DNA of 24,235 nt from an uncultured Bacteroides sp. GTDB lineage: Bacteria > Bacteroidota > Bacteroidia > Bacteroidales > Bacteroidaceae. The translations under genes and the position numbers were made by a program. Each line of letters starts with the position of its first letter. The stretch's first letter is position 1. Below, one piece after another: positions 16,801 through 24,235 of the stretch. The stretch spans positions 1 to 24,235 of the forward strand of contig CAUHML010000042.1 in assembly GCA_959606905.1 (NCBI GenBank). The letters are read 5' to 3'. Under the pieces are notes generated by a model. That model was not told the origin of the DNA, did not search any database, and saw only the letters and a program-made list of their open reading frames with translations.

Positions 16801-17181
16801 ATTCGCTATTATTCGGGTACAGCCGTTTATCGTAAAAAAATCAATTTAGGAAAGGCTGCGGCAAATGAAGAAATAATTCTTCGTTTTGACAGCTTGAATT
16901 CTATAGGACGGGTTTGGTTGAATGGACAAGAAGTTTCAACTGTTTGGTGTACTCCGTGGGAGGCAAATCTGACTCCTTTCGTGAAAAATGGTGAGAATAA
17001 GTTGGAAATAGAAGTCGTAAACTCGTTGATGAACAGAATGATTGGTGACGCTTCGTTGCCTGAATCCAAACGACTGACTTATTCCTATCCCGAAATAGCC
17101 AAATCGACAGACGGATTGGTTCCTTCTGGAATTACAGGTGAAGTGTGGTTGGTACGTCGCTTTTTACAATGTATTAATTAA
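13855..17181 (+). CDS. GH106 alpha-L-rhamnosidase, putative lipoprotein
   Basis: This 1108-residue enzyme is predicted to remove alpha-L-rhamnose by inversion. The N-terminus MNKRQTIKVLRR..LTLGYSAC resembles a lipoprotein signal with Cys26, but the lipobox is imperfect (Tyr at -3), so anchoring is likely rather than certain. GH106 signatures are VWWFHGE, the LEAYKRAGVGGVVYYDQ segment, EINLSNGYVAGGPWI, MDSHEAGAQNW with Glu475, and SAEAYTDAKF with Glu607. The two Glu are 132 residues apart. From memory the catalytic pair of BT0986, a B. thetaiotaomicron GH106, is Glu461 and Glu593, which has the same spacing. A C-terminal GH2-like jelly roll (about 950-1100, GRVWLNGQEVSTVWCTPW) is normal for the family. 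The ATG lies 110 bases after the SusD terminator. A weak -7-like ttaatttg at 13823-13830 might serve it. The GH28-GH43 gene follows after 12 bases. Confidence 0.93.
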   Translation: MNKRQTIKVLRRIVMGSILTLGYSACSPFRPDVADSATIKEAWDEFSNPADSARTKVWWFHGETETTREGITADLEAYKRAGVGGVVYYDQVHGKGEHALPAFSVEWWEMLKFAASEAKRVGLSFEINLSNGYVAGGPWITKALSMQRLTASDTIIRGKQQFAAVLPAPGDDEFWDIAVLAFPVPQNQWMTNNSQRPKVTCNLPGVSAEDFFCKKSRLTTIPPQQPGKSVYINLDFETSFTARSITYRVSKRSKASTGAMNVPGAPADEFYGSSYVKQPPLGQLEVSDDGINYSKVCDLKPIYQAAASRWDQKTVSFPAVTGRYFRLNLHDWCLAGDQRPEMALGNVTLSSRARIDQWEERAGFYSEYILKNLTPAYTDEEIIDLKTIVDLTSKMGTDGRLEWDVPEGDWVIMRFAHESTGGPSKHGRANLKGLECDKMSVEAVTTQWNNYAARMIDTLSAINVKPDGVIMDSHEAGAQNWTPGFEQEFLRRKGYDLFSYLPAMMGYIVGSVTETDAFLYDLRRTVADVISDNYFGTLQTLCNKAGVDFTAQATGNGLSLVADNLQAKGRVQKPQGEFWAKHIHGSYDIKEASSAAHIYGKRIASAEAYTDAKFSQSLAELKNLADFAYAAQVNEFVVCASAYQPWLDKYPGSTGGGRHYCLNRNNTYWEYSRPFWDYQARCAGLMRKGMPVVDLCIYVGQNPPVKLLTYRLPEIPEGYDWDVCTSEALTTRMSTHGSKIALPDGMCYKMLVVQRNNDMPLHVLRHIAQLIEQGGVVYAPRPDSSASLKDKVDSVEYKKIVDQLWGKEDVVSGKRSVGKGTLYWGMSLAEALRQAGIRPDMGIVSGNTPTDKVYFAHRRLADADVYFVDNHSQRSFKDEVVLRTSLSNASYWDPVTGKRYRLQARLVAEGLHVNITLLPGESGFIVVSDDSQEELMLKPTRENERLEAIKGDWQVYFDPRWGGPGEVVFPVLTDWTKHADSGIRYYSGTAVYRKKINLGKAAANEEIILRFDSLNSIGRVWLNGQEVSTVWCTPWEANLTPFVKNGENKLEIEVVNSLMNRMIGDASLPESKRLTYSYPEIAKSTDGLVPSGITGEVWLVRRFLQCIN

Positions 17182-17193
17182 ATAATTAAGTTT

Positions 17194-19743
17194 ATGTCAT
17201 TAACAAGTATTATTTGTGGCATAGCGTTGCTGACAATAGGTGAAGTTGGGCCTCAGAATATGCCCGATACTATAGAACCTGTTGAATCACCGTTTGTTAT
17301 GCCTTTGTTTGAAAGGCCTGTTTTTCCCGAATCTACCATATTGGTAAGGATGGAACAGGAAGGTATGTCCACTAAACCGATTCAGGAGGCTATTGATAGT
17401 ATGAGTTGCCGAGGTGGTGGAACGGTGGTAGTTCCTCCCGGTGTATGGCGGACAGGACGCCTTATCTTGAAGAGTAATGTAAATTTGCATCTTTCGGAAG
17501 GAGCGGAATTACGTTTCAGTGGTAATATAATAGATTATCTTCCGGCTGTTTTTACACGGGATGAGGGGGTGGAGCTTTACTCTCTTGGAGCTTGTTTGTA
17601 TGCTGATGGACAGGAGAATATTGCATTGACTGGAAAGGGAAAAGTAGTTGGACCGCCTACCAGTTGCGAGATATACAAGTGTAATGAAAGTATGTCTAGT
17701 GACAAGGTGATAAGAAAACCGCTTGCCGACCGTATTTATGATGGAAAGAATGGTGAAGGAGTCTTTTTGCCTAAGACATTTGCCCCTATCAATTGTAAGA
17801 ATGTCTTTGTAGAAGGTGTTACATTTGAACGGGGACTGTATTGGAATATTGTACCACAATATTGTGAACATATTTTAATTCGGGGGATTACAGTGAACAG
17901 TTTCGGACATGGACGTACGGATGGTATTGATATTGATTCAAGTAATGATGTACTGATAGAATACTGTTCGCTCGATTGTCAGGACGATTGTTACACCATG
18001 AAGTCCGGGCGGGGTAAGGATGGATTGAAAGTGAATCGTCCCACTAGTAATGTCGTTATACGTAAAAGTATAGCACTGAGGGGAGCAGGCGGTATTGTGT
18101 GTGGTACTGAGATTGCCGGTGGAGTGAGAAATGTATATATGTACGATTGTGTTTTTGAGGGAACAGACCAGGCTTTCCGTTTTAAAACTCGTCGTCCACG
18201 AGGAGGTTTTGTGGAGAATATATATGTGGAACGGGTGCGGGCTAATGTGAAAAGACAGGCTTTGTATTGCGATATGCTTGGTTCTGCCCGCTGGGTAGGT
18301 GAGTTGGCACAGCGTTATCCGGCCCGTGAGATAACTCCACTTACACCGTGGTTTGCTAATATTTCCATTCACGATGTGGAGATCACCGGATGTAGCACAT
18401 TGGTGGATGTGTCTGCATTACCGGAGAAGCCGGTGAAGAACTTTTTTTTCGGCAATGTCAAAGCACATTGTGATCGGATTGGCAAAATATGCGATGCCAC
18501 AAAATTCTCAATGAAAGATGTAAGAATAGAGAGTTGTGATACAGTAATGCGTATTGATAATTGTGATTACGCCTCTTTCTTTGGGTTCAGCAATGTAACT
18601 ACAGGTAGTTCGGTGAAGATAGAAAAAACGGGAGGAGAATGTCGCTATTTAAATGTGCAGACATATCCTCTTGTCCCAGTAAATTATCAGTCCATTCGTC
18701 CTGGTGAAGTGTGGCTTGATACTGAAGGAAAACCTATTCAGGCCCATGGGTTTCAAGTGACTTTTCGTGAAGGCAAATATTATTGGTATGGTGAGGATAA
18801 AACTCATACTCTGTTTGGTACCAATCGGATGTTTGGCGGAGTACGTTGTTACTCATCTACTGATTTTTACAATTGGAAAGATGAGGGGAGGATAATTGAA
18901 CCTGCTACTGATCCACATTCACCTTTGCATCATTGTCAGAAATTGGAACGCCCACATATTCTTTATTGTGCCAAAACAGGCAGGTATGTATGCTGGCTGA
19001 AATCACAAAGTAATGATGGGCATTTTGTTATTCTAGAAGCTGAACATTTTATGGGACCCTATCATTTTGTCCGCAATCTGAAACCTAATGGCTTTGCTGT
19101 GGGGGATTTTGACATGTATGCTGATCCCGATACAGGAAAAGGTTATGTTTGGTTTGAGCGTCCTCATTGGGAGCAGATATGTGCTGAACTTTCTGATGAT
19201 TATACAAATGTAAATGGCCGGTATTCAGAACATTTTGTTGGAAAGGTTCCACCGTTTACACGTGAGGCGGCAGCACATTTTGTAATGGATGGTAAACATT
19301 ATATTTATACATCAGGGACAACTAGTTATACTCCCAACCCTTCGGAAGTAGCGGTATTCGATGATTATCATGGTGAATATACGGTGTTAGGGAATCCACA
19401 CATAGGTGATGAGTATGCACATTCTTTTTGCTCGCAGATTACAAGTGTGATAAAGATTCCGGGAAAGGATCTTTATGTGGCTATGGCCGATCGTTGGCTA
19501 CCGCATACTAATAAAACGGATATACCCAAGAAAGACTGGCAGTCTTTCTTGACCCGGTACAAGGATCACCGTCCTTATCCAAAGGATTTTGCAACTCCTA
19601 AAGTGGCCGACAGATTTTATACGCTTGTTAATCCTAATCAAGATGTATATAAGGCTACTTATGTATTTCTGCCAATTGTGGTGAAGGATGGCATACCGAT
19701 GATAGAGTGGAAAGATGAATGGAAACTGGAAAACTATGAATAG
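17194..19743 (+). CDS. GH28-GH43 fusion enzyme with altered GH28 active site
   Basis: This is one continuous 849-residue frame with two enzyme modules and a short, rather weak signal peptide (MSLTSIICGIALLTIGEVGP). Residues about 60-470 form a GH28 right-handed beta-helix (pectin-type galacturonosidase). It has the first acidic motif RTDGIDID (Asp243), the pair Asp264-Asp265 in QDDCYTMKSG at the 21/22-residue spacing of fungal polygalacturonase, and the substrate-binding Arg329-x-Lys331 in FRFKT. The GHG motif reads GAG (Ala298), so the usual His is missing. Residues about 500-849 resemble five-bladed GH43 proteins near subfamilies 24/34: PIQAHGFQVTFREGKYYWYG, the Asp pair around VGDFDMYADPDTG (638/640) and Glu691 in TREAAAHF. 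No second signal peptide or stop separates the modules. Expected products are galacturonic acid and a galactose- or arabinose-type sugar. Both activities are inferences. It forms a unit with GH106. Confidence 0.85.
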   Translation: MSLTSIICGIALLTIGEVGPQNMPDTIEPVESPFVMPLFERPVFPESTILVRMEQEGMSTKPIQEAIDSMSCRGGGTVVVPPGVWRTGRLILKSNVNLHLSEGAELRFSGNIIDYLPAVFTRDEGVELYSLGACLYADGQENIALTGKGKVVGPPTSCEIYKCNESMSSDKVIRKPLADRIYDGKNGEGVFLPKTFAPINCKNVFVEGVTFERGLYWNIVPQYCEHILIRGITVNSFGHGRTDGIDIDSSNDVLIEYCSLDCQDDCYTMKSGRGKDGLKVNRPTSNVVIRKSIALRGAGGIVCGTEIAGGVRNVYMYDCVFEGTDQAFRFKTRRPRGGFVENIYVERVRANVKRQALYCDMLGSARWVGELAQRYPAREITPLTPWFANISIHDVEITGCSTLVDVSALPEKPVKNFFFGNVKAHCDRIGKICDATKFSMKDVRIESCDTVMRIDNCDYASFFGFSNVTTGSSVKIEKTGGECRYLNVQTYPLVPVNYQSIRPGEVWLDTEGKPIQAHGFQVTFREGKYYWYGEDKTHTLFGTNRMFGGVRCYSSTDFYNWKDEGRIIEPATDPHSPLHHCQKLERPHILYCAKTGRYVCWLKSQSNDGHFVILEAEHFMGPYHFVRNLKPNGFAVGDFDMYADPDTGKGYVWFERPHWEQICAELSDDYTNVNGRYSEHFVGKVPPFTREAAAHFVMDGKHYIYTSGTTSYTPNPSEVAVFDDYHGEYTVLGNPHIGDEYAHSFCSQITSVIKIPGKDLYVAMADRWLPHTNKTDIPKKDWQSFLTRYKDHRPYPKDFATPKVADRFYTLVNPNQDVYKATYVFLPIVVKDGIPMIEWKDEWKLENYE

Positions 19744-19786
19744 ATGATTTTTCTTTTGTTGATAGGGCACATCCGTTTATTTTTAC

Positions 19787-19794
19787 TATCTTTG
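19787..19794 (+). promoter_or_regulatory. Possible -7 promoter element for the HTCS gene
   Basis: TATCTTTG matches TAnnTTTG, but no TTTG-like element lies at the expected 19-21 bases upstream. The nearest TTTG, at 19755-19758, is too far. If real, it is a weak promoter starting near 19798, giving a leader of about 70 bases. Low constitutive expression would suit a sensor gene. Confidence 0.35.
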
Positions 19795-19868
19795 CTAATA
19801 TGGCGTATGTCGGGAAAATGATGTACGTCATATATTTAAATGCCTGGTATGAATCTGATTGAAATTGT

Positions 19869-22800
19869 ATGAAAACATATATTTGTCTGTTATGGGTTGT
19901 TTTTGGGTGTATAGGTTGGGAAATGCATGCATCGGTAGATGTACATCCTACTTTTATCACGACTAGTGACGGATTGGCGAATAATTCGGTACGTTATCTG
20001 TTTCAAGACAGCAAAGGGTTTATTTGGATGGGTACATTAGATGGGCTGAGCCGCTATGATGGCCATTCATTTGTGACATTCCGTCCGGAATCAGGCGATA
20101 AAATTTCTTTGGCAAATCATCATGTAAAGAAGATACAAGAAGATCGAAATGGTTTCTTATGGTTTATCACTGCTCCGGAATTAATGAGTTGTTACGATTT
20201 GAAACATGATTGTTTTGTTGATTTTACGGGGTGTGGGGAATATAGACGGCCTTACAATAAAATATTGGAAACTGCTGTCGGGGATATTTGGCTGTGGCAT
20301 CATCAGAGTGGATGTCGTAAAATAGTCTGTAAGGATGGAATTCACTCTTCTGTATCTTTTACAAAGGAAAATGGGAAATTATCAACTAATGCAGTGAATT
20401 CCGTTTATGAGGATGAACAGGGAGTGATTTGGATTTGTACTCAGCTTGGGCTGTTTCAGGTGACAGAAGAGGGATATACCCAGGTAGTTCAAGATAGTTT
20501 GTCTTTTGTAGGGGCGATGTCTTTTCGTCACAAGATTTTTTTTGTAACCTCTGATGGAGGTATTTATGAAAAGTCTTCAGGTAAGAATTTGTTTTTGACA
20601 GCCCGGTTGCCGTGGAAACTTTCTGCTTTTAATACCTATGAGTCCTGTCGTTTACAGAACGATTGGGTGTTTTTTACTCCTGAGGGTGGAGAGGTGTTTA
20701 GTATGTCTGAGAAAAGATTGATTCATGATTCATCGCTTGATATTCGTTTAGGAAAATGTGAAAAGGATAATTTGAATAATCTGTGGATTTCCAATGGCAC
20801 TGGTCTTGTACATTATATTGATGTCCGGACACGTGCCGTCCGGATTTTTAGATTAATGTCTGATGAAAAAGTTAAGTTGATAGGGGATGAACGTTATCAT
20901 ATCATACAAGATGTTCCACGTGGACTGATATGGATTTCTACCTATGGTAATGGTTTGTTTGTTTATGATTCTCAAAAAGAGGAGATGACCCATTACTCGT
21001 ATCATGTGGATGAGTTTAATCGGGTGAATTCTGATTTTCTTTTATATGCTATGGGCGACAGAACCGGTAATATCTGGTTGGGATCAGAATATTCCGGCAT
21101 AGCTTTATTGTCAGTATTAAATGATGGGGCAACTTATATTTATCCTGAAAATGAGAAATTGGTGGATCGTTCCAATACCATACGTATGGTTACGTGTATG
21201 GAGAATGGGGATGTGCGGGTAGGAAATCGTCGGGGGGGATTGTTTGCTTATGACTGTCACTTGAATTTATTGCAAAGAAATTATTATCATCTTAGTGTCT
21301 TTGCTCTCAAAGAGGATGACAAAGGGCAAGTATGGATGGGAACCCGTGGGAATGGATTATGTATAGGCGATAGATGGTATGTGCATCGGGCTGATGATGT
21401 GAATTCACTTGCACATAATCATATTTATGATATCTATAGGGACTACCGGGATAGAATGTGGATTGGAACTTTCGGGGGAGGACTCGATTTGGCTGTTTAT
21501 CAGAAAAACGATTTTGTGTTTCGTCATTTTTTGAAGGGGAGTTTTGGAGAGCAAGAGGTTCGTACTATTACTGCTGATAGGAATCATTGGATGTGGGTAG
21601 GAACCAATAATGGTATTTATGTATTCCATCCGGATTCTTTGTTGAATGATTCGCGGCAGTATTACGTTTATAATTTGGATAATGGGAAAATACGTAGCAA
21701 TGAAATTCGTAATATTTTTTGTGACAGCAAAGGTCGTATGTGGATTGGAACCACCGGTAAAGGCTTTTCTGTCTGCCAGTCAAGACAAACTTATGATCAG
21801 TTGGAATTCCGGCATTATGATGAGGATGACGGGTTGGTAAATAATGTAGTCCAGTCTATAGTGGAGGATAGAGATGGAAAAATCTGGCTGGGTACCGAAT
21901 ATGGAATGTCCCGGTTTGATCCGGATACGGAGGTTTTTGATAGTTTCTTTTTTTCAGCGATAATGCCCGGCAATGTCTATTTGGAGAGTAGTGCCTGTGT
22001 TATGAAAAACGGACATTTGCTGTTTGGAACGAATCATGGTTTGGTTGTGGTCGATCCTGAAAAAGTCATGCCACAGCATGTCGTTTCTCCGGTGGTTCTC
22101 ACTGATTTAAAAATAAATGGAATTTCTGTTCGTCCCGGGGATATTGATTCTCCTTTGACAGAGGCATTAAGTTATACAAATAGAATAGAATTGAAATATT
22201 ATCAGAATTCATTCAGTATAGATTTCTCTACTTTTGACTATTCTATGGCAAATGATGCCAAGTATATTTATAAGTTAATTCCATACGATAAAGATTGGGG
22301 AGTCCCTTCCTCCTTGAATTTTGCAGCTTATAAAAATTTGTTGCCGGGTACTTATCAGTTACATGTAAAAGCATCCAGTGCTTCCGGTGTATGGGGGGAA
22401 GATGAAACCGTATTACAGATTGTTATTACTCCGCCTTTTTGGAAAACAGGTTGGGCCTTTGCCATTTATATAATGCTGATTTGTATGGCAATGTATATGA
22501 CATTCAGACTAATCCATAAGTTTGCTATCTTGCGGAATCGTATTCAATTAGAAAAACAGTTGACAGAATATAAGTTGGTCTTTTTTACCAATATCTCTCA
22601 TGAGTTTCGTACCCCGTTGACGTTGATCCAAGGAGCCTTGGAAAAAATAGAGGCTATGGGTAGGGGTTCTAAAGAATTGGCTTATCCTATAAAAGTGATG
22701 GATAGAAGCACGCAGCGGATGCTCAGATTAATCAATCAATTGCTGGAATTCAGAAAAATGCAGAATAATAAACTGGTTCTTTCATTAGAAGAAACAGATG

Positions 22801-24122
22801 TTATCGTTTTTCTTTACGATATATTTCTGAGTTTTAGGGAAACGGCGGAATCTAAAGAAATGGAATTTAAATTTATTCCTTCTGTCAGTTCTTATCCTAT
22901 GTTTGTTGATAAAGGTAAACTGGATAAGATAGTCTATAATCTTCTGTCCAATGCATTTAAGTACACACCGGAGGGCGGGAAAATAGTTTGTTCGGTAGAT
23001 GTGGAAGAAGAAACAAAAAAATTGATCATTTCCGTGTCAGACACCGGTATTGGTATTCCTTTGGAGAAACGCGGGCAACTTTTTTCTCGATTTATGCAAA
23101 GTAGTTTCTCTGGTGATAGTATGGGAATCGGGTTGCATTTGACTCACGAACTTGTAAATGTGCATAAAGGAAGCATTGAATATGCGGAGAATGAAGGACA
23201 GGGTTCTGTTTTTACAGTCACTTTGCCATTGGATAGTTCTGTATATGAGTCAAAAGATTTTTTGATCTCTACAGCCTTAATGGAAGAAACGGATCATACA
23301 GACGAAGGCATTCCGTGCCGTCTCGTAAAAGAAGAACAGATGGCGGCTCCTTTAAACAAGAAAAAGATATTGATCATTGAAGATGATACTGATATTCGTG
23401 AATTTTTGAAGAAAGAAATATCTGTTTATTTTGAGGTGGTAGCCGAGGCTGATGGTGTGGCGGGTTTTGAACGTGCACGGACTTATGATGCTGATCTGAT
23501 AATATGTGATGTCCTAATGCCGGGAATGAATGGGTATGAAGTAACCCGTAAGTTAAAAAATGAATTTAGTACCAGTCATATTCCGATCATTCTGCTGACA
23601 GCAATGGGAACTACCGAAAATAAATTGGAAGGAGTAGAAAGTGGGGCGGATGCGTATGTAACCAAACCGTTCAGCTTAAAATTGCTTTTGGCACGGATGG
23701 TTCAATTGATTGACCAGCGTGAAAAGTTACGTGAGAAATATGTGAATGATCCCAGTATAGAGCGACCGGCTATTTATACTTCTGATAAAGATAAACAGTT
23801 CCTTGATAAATTGCAGGCTATTATAGAGCAGGAGTTGGGAAATTCGGAATTTACGATGGAAGACTTTGCTGCCCGGATGAAATTGGGGCGTACTGTATTC
23901 TCTAAGAAAGTTCGTGGTTTGACAGGGCATACTCCTAATGAATATTTCCGTATTATTCGTCTGAAGAAAGCGGCGGAATTATTGTTGGAAGGTAATTATA
24001 ATGTGAGCGAAGTTTCTTATAAAGTAGGTATCAGTGATCCGCTTTATTTTAGCCGTTGTTTCAAGACACACTATGGCGTGTCTCCTTCTGTTTATCTGCG
24101 TGGAAAAGAGAAAGAAATATAG
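19869..24122 (+). CDS. Hybrid two-component system sensor/regulator (HTCS)
   Basis: This 1417-residue protein is the likely PUL activator and carries sensor kinase and response regulator in one chain. An N-terminal signal (MKTYICLLWVVFGCIGWEMHA) is followed by a periplasmic double beta-propeller. At least 13 Reg_prop repeats of the type D..G.(I/M)W.GT..G are visible between about 45 and 750. A Y_Y_Y domain (about 780-855) and one transmembrane helix (about 862-883) follow. The cytoplasmic part has a HisKA domain (phospho-acceptor His911 in NISHEFRTPLTL), an HATPase domain (N box NLLSNAFKYTPEGG near 1022, DTGIGIP, GIGLHL), a receiver domain (acidic pocket IIEDD, phospho-acceptor Asp1214 in CDVLMPGMNGYE, YVTKPF) and an AraC helix-turn-helix domain (about 1310-1415). 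All catalytic residues are present, so it looks fully functional. Ligands of this class are usually oligosaccharides of the target glycan. It closes the locus. Confidence 0.97.
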   Translation: MKTYICLLWVVFGCIGWEMHASVDVHPTFITTSDGLANNSVRYLFQDSKGFIWMGTLDGLSRYDGHSFVTFRPESGDKISLANHHVKKIQEDRNGFLWFITAPELMSCYDLKHDCFVDFTGCGEYRRPYNKILETAVGDIWLWHHQSGCRKIVCKDGIHSSVSFTKENGKLSTNAVNSVYEDEQGVIWICTQLGLFQVTEEGYTQVVQDSLSFVGAMSFRHKIFFVTSDGGIYEKSSGKNLFLTARLPWKLSAFNTYESCRLQNDWVFFTPEGGEVFSMSEKRLIHDSSLDIRLGKCEKDNLNNLWISNGTGLVHYIDVRTRAVRIFRLMSDEKVKLIGDERYHIIQDVPRGLIWISTYGNGLFVYDSQKEEMTHYSYHVDEFNRVNSDFLLYAMGDRTGNIWLGSEYSGIALLSVLNDGATYIYPENEKLVDRSNTIRMVTCMENGDVRVGNRRGGLFAYDCHLNLLQRNYYHLSVFALKEDDKGQVWMGTRGNGLCIGDRWYVHRADDVNSLAHNHIYDIYRDYRDRMWIGTFGGGLDLAVYQKNDFVFRHFLKGSFGEQEVRTITADRNHWMWVGTNNGIYVFHPDSLLNDSRQYYVYNLDNGKIRSNEIRNIFCDSKGRMWIGTTGKGFSVCQSRQTYDQLEFRHYDEDDGLVNNVVQSIVEDRDGKIWLGTEYGMSRFDPDTEVFDSFFFSAIMPGNVYLESSACVMKNGHLLFGTNHGLVVVDPEKVMPQHVVSPVVLTDLKINGISVRPGDIDSPLTEALSYTNRIELKYYQNSFSIDFSTFDYSMANDAKYIYKLIPYDKDWGVPSSLNFAAYKNLLPGTYQLHVKASSASGVWGEDETVLQIVITPPFWKTGWAFAIYIMLICMAMYMTFRLIHKFAILRNRIQLEKQLTEYKLVFFTNISHEFRTPLTLIQGALEKIEAMGRGSKELAYPIKVMDRSTQRMLRLINQLLEFRKMQNNKLVLSLEETDVIVFLYDIFLSFRETAESKEMEFKFIPSVSSYPMFVDKGKLDKIVYNLLSNAFKYTPEGGKIVCSVDVEEETKKLIISVSDTGIGIPLEKRGQLFSRFMQSSFSGDSMGIGLHLTHELVNVHKGSIEYAENEGQGSVFTVTLPLDSSVYESKDFLISTALMEETDHTDEGIPCRLVKEEQMAAPLNKKKILIIEDDTDIREFLKKEISVYFEVVAEADGVAGFERARTYDADLIICDVLMPGMNGYEVTRKLKNEFSTSHIPIILLTAMGTTENKLEGVESGADAYVTKPFSLKLLLARMVQLIDQREKLREKYVNDPSIERPAIYTSDKDKQFLDKLQAIIEQELGNSEFTMEDFAARMKLGRTVFSKKVRGLTGHTPNEYFRIIRLKKAAELLLEGNYNVSEVSYKVGISDPLYFSRCFKTHYGVSPSVYLRGKEKEI

Positions 24123-24235
24123 AGTGGGCAACCTTTATTGTATAATCGGGCGGTAAATATCAGTTCGTTTCTTAAAAAGCTTAAAGTGTATAAATTTCCA
24201 TGTTAATGAACAAAAATACATTTTGGGGCTTTATA

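Noticed and set aside
24123..24235. Possible gene or terminator after the HTCS
   Set aside because: The remaining 113 bases show no open frame with coding character and no convincing hairpin with a T tract. The aagctt palindrome alone is too short.

Overview
The window is a carbohydrate-utilisation locus (polysaccharide utilisation locus, PUL) from the phylum Bacteroidota, most likely a gut Bacteroides or a close relative. The evidence is a SusC/SusD pair, a hybrid two-component regulator (HTCS), signal-peptide and lipoprotein glycoside hydrolases, and promoters matching the Bacteroides -7 consensus TAnnTTTG. All genes lie on the + strand. I see no tRNA, rRNA, CRISPR array, insertion sequence or phage gene.

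Layout: (1) positions 1-77 hold the last 24 codons of an AraC-type DNA-binding domain, probably the end of another HTCS. (2) A first unit follows: a large family 2 glycoside hydrolase (GH2), a GH88-type unsaturated uronide hydrolase lipoprotein and a DUF2264 protein. The last two overlap by 11 bases. The unit ends at an intergenic region with a +/-/+ repeat array and a perfect 17-bp hairpin. (3) A second, LacZ-like GH2 has its own promoter. (4) SusC and SusD follow with their own promoter and a terminator behind SusD. (5) A GH106 alpha-L-rhamnosidase lipoprotein and a GH28-GH43 fusion follow, 12 bases apart. (6) The locus closes with a full-length 1417-residue HTCS. The last 113 bases hold no feature I can support.

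Inferred working model: SusD and SusC bind and import oligosaccharides. GH106 removes rhamnose, the GH28 module attacks galacturonosyl linkages, and the GH43 module and the two GH2 enzymes trim galactose-, arabinose- or uronic-acid-type branches. GH88 and DUF2264 handle unsaturated or terminal uronic acids. The periplasmic sensor of the HTCS detects a breakdown product and induces the locus. The set suggests a rhamnose- and uronate-containing plant glycan such as a rhamnogalacturonan-I-type pectin or an acidic side chain. The exact substrate cannot be read from sequence. No polysaccharide lyase and no clear surface endo-enzyme is present, so another locus or organism probably supplies the first cut.

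The points most worth a second look are the repeat/hairpin region at 5659-5745, the GH28-GH43 fusion whose GH28 module has lost the usual catalytic-site histidine, and the overlapping GH88-DUF2264 pair without a lyase.
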